A stretch of DNA of 64,000 nucleotides from Rhodobacter sp. (GTDB taxonomy: Bacteria > Pseudomonadota > Alphaproteobacteria > Rhodobacterales > Rhodobacteraceae): NCBI GenBank assembly GCA_020637595.1, contig JACKKE010000010.1:124001-188000 (forward strand). Direction: 5' to 3'. How positions within the stretch are numbered: position 1 is the stretch's first letter; every line of letters begins with the position of its first letter. The position numbers were made by a program, and so were the translations under genes. The notes beneath the pieces are model-generated. The model was given only the letters and a program-made list of their open reading frames with translations. It did no database searches and was not told the origin of the DNA. Shown here piece by piece: positions 7,122 through 15,936 of the stretch.

Positions 7122-7820
7122 ATGACCATGCACGTCGACCAGACCATCAATCCCGAACCGATCGCCGCGGAAACGCTGGAACAGGCGGTCCTGGACGCGG
7201 GCGGGGTTCTGAATTCGGGCGCCGAGGGGTCTGTCGCCTTCAGCTGGGACGGGCGTCCCCGGGCTTTCATCCTGCTGCGCACCGGCAAGATCACGGTCCG
7301 GTTCCGCACCCGCGAACGCACCGTGCCCTGGGCCGAATGCCGGGCGTCGGCCGGGCAGGACTGCATGCCAGTGACCGCCGCAATCCTGTCAGACCGCGAG
7401 ATCGCCGTCCGCGCCACCTGCCGCGCACCCTCGACCTGGATCGAGCTGTCGCCCACCAGCCTGGTGCTGCTGGTTCATACCAACCCCGCCTTCCGCCGCG
7501 CCCTGTTCGCCCAGCACGCCCAGCGCCTGCCGACCTTCTTCGCGCGGATTTCCGGGGCGGATGCGCTCAGCTTTGACCGGCGACTGGCGGAGTGGCTGCT
7601 GGCAAAGGCTGGCGATGCCGAAATCCGGGCCACGCATCAGCAGATCGCCGCCGAACTGCTCACCGCGCGCGAGGTCGTCTCGCGCCACCTCAAGGTCTTT
7701 GCCGACCGCGACTGGATCGAGCAGGCCCGCGGGCGGATCACCGTCACCAACCCCGAGGCCCTGACCCGTCTGGTCCTCGATGCGGCCGAGCCCGAAACGC
7801 GCGACAGCGATAACCAATGA
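7122..7820 (+). CDS. Crp/Fnr-family transcriptional regulator of the cyd genes
   Basis: A 232-residue regulator: N-terminal cyclic-nucleotide-binding-like beta roll (about residues 20-130, including the cysteine in ECRASAGQDCM), a dimerisation helix, and a Crp-type HTH (THQQIAAELLTAREVVSRHLKVFADRDWIEQ) at about residues 168-205. There is no N-terminal Fnr-style cysteine cluster, so it is not a classical [4Fe-4S] Fnr. GAGGAG is spaced best for the second ATG (7128), which gives a product 2 residues shorter. It overlaps cydD by ATGA and is therefore cotranscribed with the bd-oxidase assembly genes. A shared palindrome upstream of it and of cydA suggests it governs both. The signal is unknown. 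Confidence 0.87.
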   Translation: MTMHVDQTINPEPIAAETLEQAVLDAGGVLNSGAEGSVAFSWDGRPRAFILLRTGKITVRFRTRERTVPWAECRASAGQDCMPVTAAILSDREIAVRATCRAPSTWIELSPTSLVLLVHTNPAFRRALFAQHAQRLPTFFARISGADALSFDRRLAEWLLAKAGDAEIRATHQQIAAELLTAREVVSRHLKVFADRDWIEQARGRITVTNPEALTRLVLDAAEPETRDSDNQ

Positions 7821-9475
7821 CCGACGCCGGTCCGACGCCACGACACCGCGCCAAGGCGCGGATCATTGCCCCGGTCGCGGGCGATTTGCGGGTTGCGGGC
7901 TGGCTGTCAGTGGCCGCCGGCGCCCTGTGGCCCGTGCAGGCTGCGGTGATCGCCTGGGCCATCGACGGCTGGGCAACCGGCGAGCCGCCGATGACCCGTG
8001 CCATGCTGGCGGTCATCGTGGTGGTGCTGGCGGGTCTCATGCGGGCCGCGCTCGACCATCGCGCGGGCGGCCTACTGTTTCGCGCCGCTGACCGGACCAT
8101 CGCCCGCGAACGCGCCGCCCTGATCCGCCGCGAAGCGCGGGCGCCGACGCGGGCGGGCTCGGCCTCGGTCGCCTCGCTGGTGGTGCAAAAGCTGCCGCTG
8201 CTGCAACCCTGGATCACCCGCTATCACGTCGCGATGACCAAGGTGTCGGTGCTGCCGCTTCTGCTGCTCGTGCTGGCCTTCAGCCAGTCCTGGGTGGTCG
8301 GGCTGACGCTCTTGGTCGCCGGGCCGCTGATCCCGGTGTTCATGGCGCTGGTCGGCATGGCGGCCGAGGATGCCTCGCGCCGGCAGATGGACGAGATCGG
8401 CACGATGAACGACATGCTGATGGACCGGCTGTCGGCGATGCTGGACATCCGCCTGCTGGGCGCCGTCGACCGCGCGACGCAGGATTTCGCGCAGCGCGCC
8501 GACACGCTGCGCACGCGGACGATGGCGGTGCTGCGCATTGCCTTCCTGTCCTCGACAGTGCTCGAACTCTTCTCGGCGCTGGGGGTGGCACTGGTCGCGG
8601 TCTTCGTCGGTTTCACCCTGCTGGGCGAGATCACCTTCGGCTCGTGGGGCACGCCCTTGACGCTGGGCGAGGGACTGTTCCTGCTGTTGATCGCGCCTGA
8701 GTTCTTCCAGCCGCTGCGCGACATGGCCGCGGCCTGGCACGACCGGGCGGCGGGGTATTCCGTCGTCGCCGAGCTGGACGCCCTGGACGCGGCCGAGCGC
8801 AGCGCGCTGATCGGTGCCGGGGACGCGGCCGCGCCGCTGCCCGGCCCGCTGTCGGTGCAGCTGCGCGGTGCGGTGGCGGCGCTGCCCGGGCAGACCGTCG
8901 CCCTGCCCGATCTGGATCTGCAGGCGGGCGAAACGCTGGCGCTGACCGGCCCCAGCGGTGTGGGCAAAAGCACCGCCCTGGCCGCCATCGCCGGGCTGGT
9001 GCCGCTGGCCGCCGGCGCGGTTGCGGTCTGCGGCAAGACGCTGGCCCCTGAGACCGCCGACGCCTGGCGCGCGCGCATCGCCTTCGTGCCGCAACGGCCG
9101 CATTTCCCCGACGCCACGCTGGCCGACTGGCTGGACCCGCGCCAGACCGGCGCCGATCCCTGGCCCGCGCTGCGGCGGGTCGAGGCCGATCGAATCGTCC
9201 AGCGCCTGCCCGACGGGCTGCAGACCCGGCTGGGCGAGACCGGCGGCGGGGTTTCCGGCGGCGAGGCGCGGCGGCTGATGCTGGCGCGCGCAGTGATGGC
9301 CGGGGGCGACCTGATCCTGGCCGACGAACCGACCGCCGATCTGGATGACCAGACCGCTGCGCGGATCATCGCCGCGCTGGGCCGACTGGCCGCCGAGGGC
9401 CGCGCGCTGATCGTCGCCACCCATGACCCGGCGCTGGCCGCGGCGATGCAGCGCCAGCAGGAGGTCGCGCCATGA
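7817..9475 (+). CDS. cydD: CydD, thiol reductant ABC exporter subunit
   Basis: A 552-residue half-transporter: about six membrane helices in residues 30-300, then a nucleotide-binding domain with Walker A GPSGVGKST, signature VSGGEARR and Walker B LILADEPT. CydD pairs with CydC to export cysteine/glutathione to the periplasm, which is needed for haem insertion and assembly of cytochrome bd. Overlaps the regulator gene and cydC by four bases each, so translation is probably coupled. The neighbouring cydABX confirms the assignment over other ABC exporters. Confidence 0.93.
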   Translation: MTDAGPTPRHRAKARIIAPVAGDLRVAGWLSVAAGALWPVQAAVIAWAIDGWATGEPPMTRAMLAVIVVVLAGLMRAALDHRAGGLLFRAADRTIARERAALIRREARAPTRAGSASVASLVVQKLPLLQPWITRYHVAMTKVSVLPLLLLVLAFSQSWVVGLTLLVAGPLIPVFMALVGMAAEDASRRQMDEIGTMNDMLMDRLSAMLDIRLLGAVDRATQDFAQRADTLRTRTMAVLRIAFLSSTVLELFSALGVALVAVFVGFTLLGEITFGSWGTPLTLGEGLFLLLIAPEFFQPLRDMAAAWHDRAAGYSVVAELDALDAAERSALIGAGDAAAPLPGPLSVQLRGAVAALPGQTVALPDLDLQAGETLALTGPSGVGKSTALAAIAGLVPLAAGAVAVCGKTLAPETADAWRARIAFVPQRPHFPDATLADWLDPRQTGADPWPALRRVEADRIVQRLPDGLQTRLGETGGGVSGGEARRLMLARAVMAGGDLILADEPTADLDDQTAARIIAALGRLAAEGRALIVATHDPALAAAMQRQQEVAP

Positions 9476-11070
9476 GCCCGGTCCTGCGTGTGATCCGCCT
9501 GCTGCTGGGCGCGGCCCCCTGGGCGATGGCCCGGGGCGCGGTGCTGTCGGTCGTCGTCCTGCTGATGGGCGCGGCGCTGCTGGGTCTGTCTGGGTGGTTC
9601 ATCACCGCGACGGGGATGGCGGGGCTGGCCGGGATCGGCATCGCGTTTGACGTGTTCCGCCCCTCGGCCGGGGTGCGGTTCCTGGCGCTGGGGCGCACCG
9701 CCGCGCGCTATGGCGAACGGCTGCTGACCCATGACGCGACGTTGCGCGCACTGGCCGCCCTGCGCGTGGCCTTGCTGCGCGAACAGGCACGGCACGACGC
9801 GCGCGCCCTGGCCCGGCTGCGCAGCGAAGGCAGCCTGACGCGGATCGTTTCCGACGTCGATGCGCTGGACGGGCTGGTGTTACGGCTGGTGCTGCCAGCT
9901 GCGGCGGGCCTGGTCACCCATCTGCTGGTCTTCGCGATGCTGTGGTGGCTGGTCGGTCCGCTGGTGGCGGCGGTGATCCTGCTGGGCACCCTGCCGCTGG
10001 CGATGCTGATCCTGCTGCGGCTGGCGCGGCGCGGGCTGCGCCCGTCGGACAGCGCCGAGGCCAAGAGCCAGCACCTGCGCCGCGGCGTCATCGACATGAT
10101 CCGCGACCGCGAGGCGCTGATCCTCGCCGGGCGGCTGCCGGGCCAGGAGGACCGCCTGCTGGCCACCGACGCCGAGGCCCGCCATGCCGCCGGCGCGCTG
10201 GACCGGGCCGAGCGCGACGCGGGGTTGGCGCTGGCGGTGCTGGTCACGCTGGTCGCGGCGGCGGCGCTGCTGGCCGGCGGCTGGCTGCTGGCGCAGGGCC
10301 GCATCGACCCGGCGCAGGCGGCCATCGGCCTCTTCGTTGCGCTGGCACTGGCGGAAACCCTGCTGCCCCTGCGTCGTGGTGTGTCCGAGCTGGGCCGGAT
10401 GATCGGCGCGGCGGGGCGCGTCGCGCCCGACCCGCAGGCCCCGCGGCAAATCGGCACCGAAACCGGCACCGAAACCGCGCCACTGCTGCGCATCGACACC
10501 CCGGCCCTGTCGCTGACCCTCACCCCCGGCGAGGCGGTGGCGCTGACCGGCCCCTCGGGCGTTGGCAAGACCACGCTGCTCATGCAGATCGCCGGGCTGG
10601 CCGATGGCGCAGGGATCACCGTCGCCGGTATCGCTCCGCGGAACTGGGATGAGGGGGCGTTTCGTGACAGGGTCACGTTGCTTCCGCAACGGTCGGCCCT
10701 GATTGCCGGCACCATCCGCGACAACCTGACGCTGGCCGGTTCCGCCCCGGATGACGACCTCTGGCAGGCGCTCGACGCCGTCGCCCTGGCCGAGGCGATC
10801 CGCGAGCGCGGCGGGCTGGACAGCCGGCTGGGAGAAGGCGGCGCGGGGCTGTCCGGCGGGCAGGCGCGGCGGCTTGCCTTGGCCCGCACGATCTTGAAAA
10901 AGCCCGATCTTCTCCTTCTGGATGAACCGACCGAAGGGCTGGACACCGAAACCGCAGCCGCCGTTCTGGACGGTTTGCGGCGGGCGCTTCCGCAGGCGGC
11001 GATCCTTGCCGCGCTGCATCGTGGCTCGGAAAATACGCTTTTCAGTCGAGTATTTTCTCTTTCCCGCTAG
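9472..11070 (+). CDS. cydC: CydC, thiol reductant ABC exporter subunit
   Basis: A 532-residue partner of CydD. N-terminal membrane domain with typical CydC segments (SGWFITATG, FDVFRPSAGVRFLALGR near residues 40-80), then the ATPase domain with Walker A GPSGVGKTT, signature LSGGQARR and Walker B LLLLDEPTEGLD. The heterodimer exports low-molecular-weight thiols across the inner membrane. A gap of 114 bp with a Crp-type palindrome separates it from cydA, suggesting that cydAB can be transcribed separately from cydDC. Confidence 0.93.
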   Translation: MSPVLRVIRLLLGAAPWAMARGAVLSVVVLLMGAALLGLSGWFITATGMAGLAGIGIAFDVFRPSAGVRFLALGRTAARYGERLLTHDATLRALAALRVALLREQARHDARALARLRSEGSLTRIVSDVDALDGLVLRLVLPAAAGLVTHLLVFAMLWWLVGPLVAAVILLGTLPLAMLILLRLARRGLRPSDSAEAKSQHLRRGVIDMIRDREALILAGRLPGQEDRLLATDAEARHAAGALDRAERDAGLALAVLVTLVAAAALLAGGWLLAQGRIDPAQAAIGLFVALALAETLLPLRRGVSELGRMIGAAGRVAPDPQAPRQIGTETGTETAPLLRIDTPALSLTLTPGEAVALTGPSGVGKTTLLMQIAGLADGAGITVAGIAPRNWDEGAFRDRVTLLPQRSALIAGTIRDNLTLAGSAPDDDLWQALDAVALAEAIRERGGLDSRLGEGGAGLSGGQARRLALARTILKKPDLLLLDEPTEGLDTETAAAVLDGLRRALPQAAILAALHRGSENTLFSRVFSLSR

Positions 11071-11073
11071 TTT

Positions 11074-11088
11074 GGTGACGATATCACC
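11074..11088 (+). promoter_or_regulatory. Palindrome GGTGA-N5-TCACC upstream of cydA
   Basis: A perfect 5-5-5 inverted repeat, GGTGA CGATA TCACC, lies 4 bp after the cydC stop and 96 bp before the cydA start. It matches the half-sites and spacing of the element at 6955-6969. Candidate site for the Crp/Fnr protein encoded at 7122 (or at 17033). Confidence 0.55.
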
Positions 11089-11184
11089 GATCTTTCGTGG
11101 ACACCGCGGTATGCAGCCTCAGTCGTGCCATGCCGCCCGAGTCGTCGGGCGTGCCTCCGGCACACGGGAACTGAGGAGAAGGAC

Positions 11185-12852
11185 ATGGAGTTCGATATCG
11201 TCGAGCTGTCGCGCCTGCAATTTGCGATGACAGCCCTGTATCACTTCCTCTTCGTGCCGCTGACGCTGGGTCTGTCGATCCTGGTCGCGATCATGGAGAC
11301 CGTCTATGTCATGACGGGCCGGCCGATCTGGCGGCAGATGACGAAATTCTGGGGCACGCTGTTCGGGATCAACTTTGTCCTGGGCGTGGCGACCGGCATC
11401 ACGATGGAATTCCAGTTCGGCATGAACTGGAGCTATTACAGCCATTATGTCGGCGACATCTTCGGCGCGCCCCTGGCGATCGAGGGCCTGATGGCCTTCT
11501 TCCTGGAAGCGACCTTTGTCGGGCTGTTCTTCTTCGGCTGGGACAAGCTGAGCCGCGTCCAGCACCTGGTGGTGGCCTGGCTGGTGGCGCTGGGGTCGAA
11601 CTTCTCGGCGCTGTGGATCCTGATCGCCAACGGCTGGATGCAGAACCCGGTCGGCGCGGAATTCAACCCCGACACCATGCGCATGGAAATGACCTCGTTC
11701 TTTGACGTTCTGTTCAACGAGGTGGCGCAGGCGAAATTCGTGCACACCGTCTCGGCGGGCTATGTCACGGCCTCGGTCTTCGTGCTGGGCGTCTCGGCCT
11801 GGTATCTGCTGAAGGGCCGCCACATCGAACTGGCGCGCCGGTCGATCACCATCGCTGCCTCGTTCGGCCTGGCCTCGGCGCTGTCGGTGGTCGTTCTGGG
11901 GGACGAAAGCGGCTATTCGGCCAGCCACACCCAGCGGATGAAACTGGCCGCGATCGAGGCGATGTGGGAAACCCACCCCGCCCCCGCGCCCTTCACCGCG
12001 ATCGGCTTTCCTGATCTGGAAGCGCGCGAGACCCACTACGCCGTCGAGATCCCGTGGGTCATGGGCCTGATCGGCACGCGCTCGCTGACGCATGAAATCC
12101 CCGGCATCAACGATCTGGTGGACGAGGCCGACCAGCTGATCCGCAGCGGCATCATCGCCTATGACGCGCTGATGACGATCCGCGAGCAGCGCGACCAGAC
12201 CCCGCCCGAGGTCCGCGCGACCTTCGAGGAGCATTCGGGCGATCTGGGCTATGCCTTCCTGCTGCTGCGCTACATGGACGACCCGCGTCTGGCGACCGAC
12301 GAGCAGATCGCGCAGGCCGCGGCCGACACGATCCCCGGCGTCGCCCCGCTGTTCTGGGCCTTCCGCATCATGGTCGGGCTGGGCTTTGGCTTCATCGGTG
12401 TGATGCTCTACTTCTTCTACCGCTCGTCCTTCCGCGGGCAGAGCTATCCGCGCTGGGCGCTCTATGCAGCCGTCGCGATCATCCCGGCGCCTTGGATCGC
12501 CGCGGAACTGGGCTGGTTCGTGGCCGAGTTCGGCCGTCAACCCTGGACCGTCGACGGTGTCCTGCCGACCGCGCTGTCGGTCAGCCACCTGTCGGTGCAG
12601 GATCTGCTGCTGACGCTGGCGGGCTTCGTGACCTTCTACACGATCCTGTTCATCGTCGAGATGGGCCTGATGGTGAAATACGTCCGCAAGGGCCCGTTCC
12701 AGGACGTCGAGGAAACCGAGGCCTGGGAAGCACGCCATGAACACCGGCTGCGCACCCATGACGGCAAAGGGCCGTTCGCCCCGGCCGGCGCCCGTGCCGC
12801 CTCGGCGGTGGACCCGGCCTTCTCCGGCAAAAACGCCACGCCTGCGGAGTAA
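11185..12852 (+). CDS. cydA: Cytochrome bd ubiquinol oxidase subunit I (CydA)
   Basis: A 555-residue membrane protein. Start placed at MEFDIVELSRLQF behind GAGGAGAAGG. The haem b595/d axial His is in TALYHFLFVP (His20), and GRQPWTVDGVLPTALSVS is the segment around the b558 Met region. The quinol loop begins with GDESGYSASHTQRMKLAAIEAMW, with the conserved Lys and Glu, and is long, with about 65 extra residues as in the E. coli type (L subfamily). It oxidises ubiquinol and reduces O2 to water with high affinity, without proton pumping. The enzyme class is known to tolerate sulfide, cyanide and NO, notable beside the sulfide:quinone oxidoreductase downstream. Confidence 0.96.
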   Translation: MEFDIVELSRLQFAMTALYHFLFVPLTLGLSILVAIMETVYVMTGRPIWRQMTKFWGTLFGINFVLGVATGITMEFQFGMNWSYYSHYVGDIFGAPLAIEGLMAFFLEATFVGLFFFGWDKLSRVQHLVVAWLVALGSNFSALWILIANGWMQNPVGAEFNPDTMRMEMTSFFDVLFNEVAQAKFVHTVSAGYVTASVFVLGVSAWYLLKGRHIELARRSITIAASFGLASALSVVVLGDESGYSASHTQRMKLAAIEAMWETHPAPAPFTAIGFPDLEARETHYAVEIPWVMGLIGTRSLTHEIPGINDLVDEADQLIRSGIIAYDALMTIREQRDQTPPEVRATFEEHSGDLGYAFLLLRYMDDPRLATDEQIAQAAADTIPGVAPLFWAFRIMVGLGFGFIGVMLYFFYRSSFRGQSYPRWALYAAVAIIPAPWIAAELGWFVAEFGRQPWTVDGVLPTALSVSHLSVQDLLLTLAGFVTFYTILFIVEMGLMVKYVRKGPFQDVEETEAWEARHEHRLRTHDGKGPFAPAGARAASAVDPAFSGKNATPAE

Positions 12853-12857
12853 CAGAC

Positions 12858-14021
12858 ATGATCCTCTTTGAACTGATCCCCTATGACGTGTTGCGCGTCA
12901 TCTGGTGGCTGCTGCTCGGGGTTCTCCTGATCGGCTTTGCGCTGACCGACGGTTTCGACATGGGGGTTGGCGCCCTCCTGCCCTTCGTCGGCAAGACCGA
13001 CGTGGAACGCCGCGTCGCCATCAACACCGTCGGCCCCGTGTGGGAAGGCAACCAGGTGTGGTTCATCCTTGGCGGGGGCGCGATCTTTGCGGCCTGGCCA
13101 CCGCTCTACGCGGTCAGCTTCTCGGGCTTCTATCTGGCGATGTTCGTGGTGCTGGCGGCGCTGATCCTGCGTCCTGTCGGCTTCAAGTATCGCTCGAAGC
13201 GCGACAGCCAGGCGTGGCGCAACGGCTGGGACTGGGCGCTGTTCGTCGGCGGCGCGGTGCCGGCGCTGATCTTCGGCGTGGCGGTGGGCAACGTCCTGCA
13301 GGGCGTGCCGTTCGAACTGACCCCGGACCTGTTCTCGCGCTATGAGGGCAGCTATTACGGCAAGTTCTTCGGCCTCTTGAACCCCTTCGCGCTGCTCGTT
13401 GGCGTGGTCTCGCTGGCGATGCTGCTGACCCACGGCGCGGCCTGGCTGTCGCTCAAGGCCGAGGGTCCGGTCGCCCAGCGCGCCCGTGCCATCGGCACCG
13501 TCACCGGGCTGATCACCATCGCCGGCTTCGTGCTGGCGGGGCTGTGGCTGGCATTCGGCGTCCAGGGTTACGCGATCGTCGGCGATGTCGTCACCGACGG
13601 CCCGTCGAACCCGCTCTACTCGGAAGTCGTGCGCACCGGGTCGTGGCTCTCGGCCTATGCCGCGCGTCCGTGGATCATCCTCGGCCCGGCGCTGGGGCTG
13701 CTCGGCATGGCGATGGCGGTGATGGGACTGCGCGCGGGGCGCGAGGTCTCGACGCTGCTCTGGTCGAAACTGGGCATCTTCGGCGCGATCTCGACGGTCG
13801 GTCTGACGATGTTCCCGTTCATCCTGCCGTCCTCGCTCGATCCGCGCTCGTCGCTGACCGTGTGGGACAGCTCGTCCTCGCATCAGACGCTGTTCATCAT
13901 GCTGGTGGTCACGGTGATCTTCATGCCGCTGATCCTCGCCTATACCGCCTGGGTCTATAAGGTGCTGTGGGGCAAGGTGACCGAGGCCGACGTGACCGAC
14001 AACTCGCACTCCGTCTACTGA
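12858..14021 (+). CDS. cydB: Cytochrome bd ubiquinol oxidase subunit II (CydB)
   Basis: A 387-residue polytopic protein (about eight or nine helices), recognisable from its start (YDVLRVIWWLLLGVLL, TDGFDMGVGALLPF) and from GPVWEGNQVWFILGGGA. It forms the structural partner of CydA in the inner membrane. The TDGFDMG Asp is part of the region linked to proton delivery in bd oxidases. Five bases separate it from cydA and 15 from cydX, so the three genes form one transcription unit. Confidence 0.96.
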   Translation: MILFELIPYDVLRVIWWLLLGVLLIGFALTDGFDMGVGALLPFVGKTDVERRVAINTVGPVWEGNQVWFILGGGAIFAAWPPLYAVSFSGFYLAMFVVLAALILRPVGFKYRSKRDSQAWRNGWDWALFVGGAVPALIFGVAVGNVLQGVPFELTPDLFSRYEGSYYGKFFGLLNPFALLVGVVSLAMLLTHGAAWLSLKAEGPVAQRARAIGTVTGLITIAGFVLAGLWLAFGVQGYAIVGDVVTDGPSNPLYSEVVRTGSWLSAYAARPWIILGPALGLLGMAMAVMGLRAGREVSTLLWSKLGIFGAISTVGLTMFPFILPSSLDPRSSLTVWDSSSSHQTLFIMLVVTVIFMPLILAYTAWVYKVLWGKVTEADVTDNSHSVY

Positions 14022-14036
14022 GAAAGGAAGAAGCGC

Positions 14037-14177
14037 ATGTGGTATTTCGCCTGGCTTCTCGGCCTGCCTCTCGCTGCCATCTTCGCCGTCCTGAACGCCA
14101 TGTGGCTGGAGATGCAACGCGACCGCAAACTGGCCGACGAGGATGACGACGGCCAACCCGCTGTCGTCGCCGAATAA
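14037..14177 (+). CDS. cydX: CydX, small subunit of cytochrome bd oxidase
   Basis: A 46-codon gene directly after cydB, with AGAAAGGAAG as ribosome-binding site 6 bases before ATG. The product starts MWYFAWLLGLPLAAIF, closely matching the MWYFAW start of known CydX proteins, forms a single membrane helix to about residue 24, and ends in an acidic, soluble tail (DEDDDG). CydX binds CydA and stabilises the haems. The tail is longer than that of E. coli CydX (37 residues). It is short enough that automatic gene calling could miss it. Confidence 0.93.
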   Translation: MWYFAWLLGLPLAAIFAVLNAMWLEMQRDRKLADEDDDGQPAVVAE

Positions 14178-14198
14178 CCCGAACCCAAGACCGCAGAC

Positions 14199-14221
14199 GG
14201 GGCGCGGTTCACCCGCGCCCC
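14199..14221 (+). terminator. G/C hairpin between cydX and the SQR gene
   Basis: Stem GGGGCGCG (14199-14206) pairs with CGCGCCCC (14214-14221) around a 7-base loop, 21 bp after the cydX stop. No U-tract follows beyond GCATCGTTC, so it may attenuate transcription into the SQR gene or protect the 3' end of cydABX mRNA. Confidence 0.5.
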
Positions 14222-14253
14222 GCATCGTTCCCAGACCTTCCCGGAGTCCACTC

Positions 14254-15555
14254 ATGGATCGCAGACAGTTCCTGTCGCTGGCCGTGGCCGGCGGCGGCGC
14301 CGCAGCCTTGACCTCGGTCGCCACCCCCGCCCGCACCGCGCCCGTTCGCACCAACGCCCGCATCGTCATCATCGGCGCCGGCGCCGCCGGCACCGCGCTG
14401 GCCAACCGGCTGGTGCGCCGCCTCGAAGGCGCGCAGATCACCCTGATCGACCCGCGCCGGAACCACCTCTATCAACCCGGCCTGACGCTGGTCGCGACCG
14501 GGCTCAAGCCCGCCGACTATGTCCTGTCGAACACCGCCGACTGGCTGCCCTCGGGCGTGACCTGGCTGGCCGACCGCGTCGCCGCCGTCGACCCCGAGGC
14601 CAAGACCGTCGCCACCGAGGGCGGCGAAACGCTGGCCTATGACTGGCTGGTCGTCGCCCCGGGCCTGACGCTGGACCATGACGCGATCGAGGGCTTCAGC
14701 CTGGATCTGGTCGGCCAGAACGGTATCGGCGCGCTCTATGCCGGGCCGGAATACGCCGCGCGCACCTGGCAGGCCGCCAGCCGCTTCACCGAGGAAGGCG
14801 GCACCGGGATCTTCACCCGCCCCGCAACCGAGATGAAATGCGCGGGCGCGCCGCTGAAGCACACCTTCCTGATCGACGACATCGCCCGCCGCGCCGGCAA
14901 CGCCGGGCGGATGAACATGGTCTATGCCGCGCCCCAGCGGTCGCTGTTCGGCGTGCCGATCGTGTCGGAAAAGGTGCGGATGCTGTTCGGCGACCGCGGT
15001 ATCACCCCGGTCTATGAACGCACCCTGACCGCCATCGAACCCGGCGCCAAGCGCGCGACCTTTGCCACCGCCGACGGCACCGAGGTGCTGGATTACGATT
15101 ACATCCACGTCATCCCGCCGCAGCGCGCGCCCGAGTTCGTGCGCCAGTCGGGGCTGAGCTGGGCCGACCGCTGGACCGATCAGGGCTGGGTCGAATGCGA
15201 CATGCAAACCCTGCGCCACCTGCGTTACCCCGACATCTTCGCCCTGGGCGACGTCGCCGGCGTGCCGAAGGGCAAGACCGCGGCCTCGGTCAAGTGGCAG
15301 GTGCCGGTGGTCGAGGACCATCTGGTCGCCGGGATCGAGGGCCGCGAAGGCACCGAGACCTATGACGGCTATACCTCGTGCCCGCTGATCACCCGCATCG
15401 GCCGCGCCATGCTGGTCGAGTTCGATTACAACAACAACCTGACCCCGTCCTTCCCCGGCATCATCGCGCCGCTGGAAGAACTGTGGATCAGCTGGCTGAT
15501 GAAGGAGGTCGCGCTGAAGGCGACGTATAACGCCATGCTGCGCGGCCGGGCCTGA
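14254..15555 (+). CDS. sqr: Sulfide:quinone oxidoreductase-like flavoprotein
   Basis: A 433-residue FAD protein with a twin-arginine-like/secretory leader (MDRRQFLSLAVAGGGAAAL), then the dinucleotide motif IIGAGAAGTAL at about residue 35. Two active-site cysteines expected of SQR are present: MKCAGAPLKHTFL and YDGYTSCPLITR. HLYQPGLTLVATG near the start and LRYPDIFALGDVAG for FAD binding also fit. The KCAGAP and TSCPL motifs resemble the human SQOR (type II-like) group. It would oxidise sulfide to persulfide/polysulfide, passing electrons to quinone, which the adjacent bd oxidase can reoxidise. The leader is unusual; many SQRs are peripheral membrane proteins without one. Start chosen at the ATG after CCGGAG. 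Confidence 0.85.
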   Translation: MDRRQFLSLAVAGGGAAALTSVATPARTAPVRTNARIVIIGAGAAGTALANRLVRRLEGAQITLIDPRRNHLYQPGLTLVATGLKPADYVLSNTADWLPSGVTWLADRVAAVDPEAKTVATEGGETLAYDWLVVAPGLTLDHDAIEGFSLDLVGQNGIGALYAGPEYAARTWQAASRFTEEGGTGIFTRPATEMKCAGAPLKHTFLIDDIARRAGNAGRMNMVYAAPQRSLFGVPIVSEKVRMLFGDRGITPVYERTLTAIEPGAKRATFATADGTEVLDYDYIHVIPPQRAPEFVRQSGLSWADRWTDQGWVECDMQTLRHLRYPDIFALGDVAGVPKGKTAASVKWQVPVVEDHLVAGIEGREGTETYDGYTSCPLITRIGRAMLVEFDYNNNLTPSFPGIIAPLEELWISWLMKEVALKATYNAMLRGRA

Positions 15556-15567
15556 GGAGGACATCCC

Positions 15568-15936
15568 ATGAAGCAACTGACGCTGGAAACCCTGATCGCG
15601 GTGTTCGAGGAAATCTTTGGCCGTGGTCTGTTCTGGGCAATGGTGATCACCGCGGTGGTGGTCACGCTGGCTTATTTCTATGTCCTGATCCGCGATCGTT
15701 CGGTCAGCTGGAAGAAATTCCTGCTGGCACAGCTCAGCATGCCCTTTGGCGCCGTGGCGGCCGTGGCCTTTGTGCTGGCCATGACCCATTCGCATGTGTC
15801 AGACATCGGCGGACCGATCGACGTGATCGTGTTCCTCGGCGTGGCCGCGATGGGCGCGGTCGGGGCTGCGATCCTAGTCTATACGCTGGAATCGCTGCTC
15901 GGCAGCAAAAGGACGACAAATCGTGACCTCGACTGA
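15568..15936 (+). CDS. Small integral membrane protein of unknown function, linked to SQR
   Basis: A 122-residue protein with AGGAGG before its start, 12 bp after the SQR gene. Three hydrophobic segments are visible: about residues 19-40 (GLFWAMVITAVVVTLAYFYVL), 52-70 (QLSMPFGAVAAVAFVLAM) and 84-106 (VIVFLGVAAMGAVGAAILVY). A basic tail ends it. I do not recognise a characterised family. Position between SQR and a SLAC1-type channel, with its 3' end overlapping the latter by 14 bp, suggests a role in sulfide oxidation or anion passage, but that is context only. Confidence 0.78.
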   Translation: MKQLTLETLIAVFEEIFGRGLFWAMVITAVVVTLAYFYVLIRDRSVSWKKFLLAQLSMPFGAVAAVAFVLAMTHSHVSDIGGPIDVIVFLGVAAMGAVGAAILVYTLESLLGSKRTTNRDLD

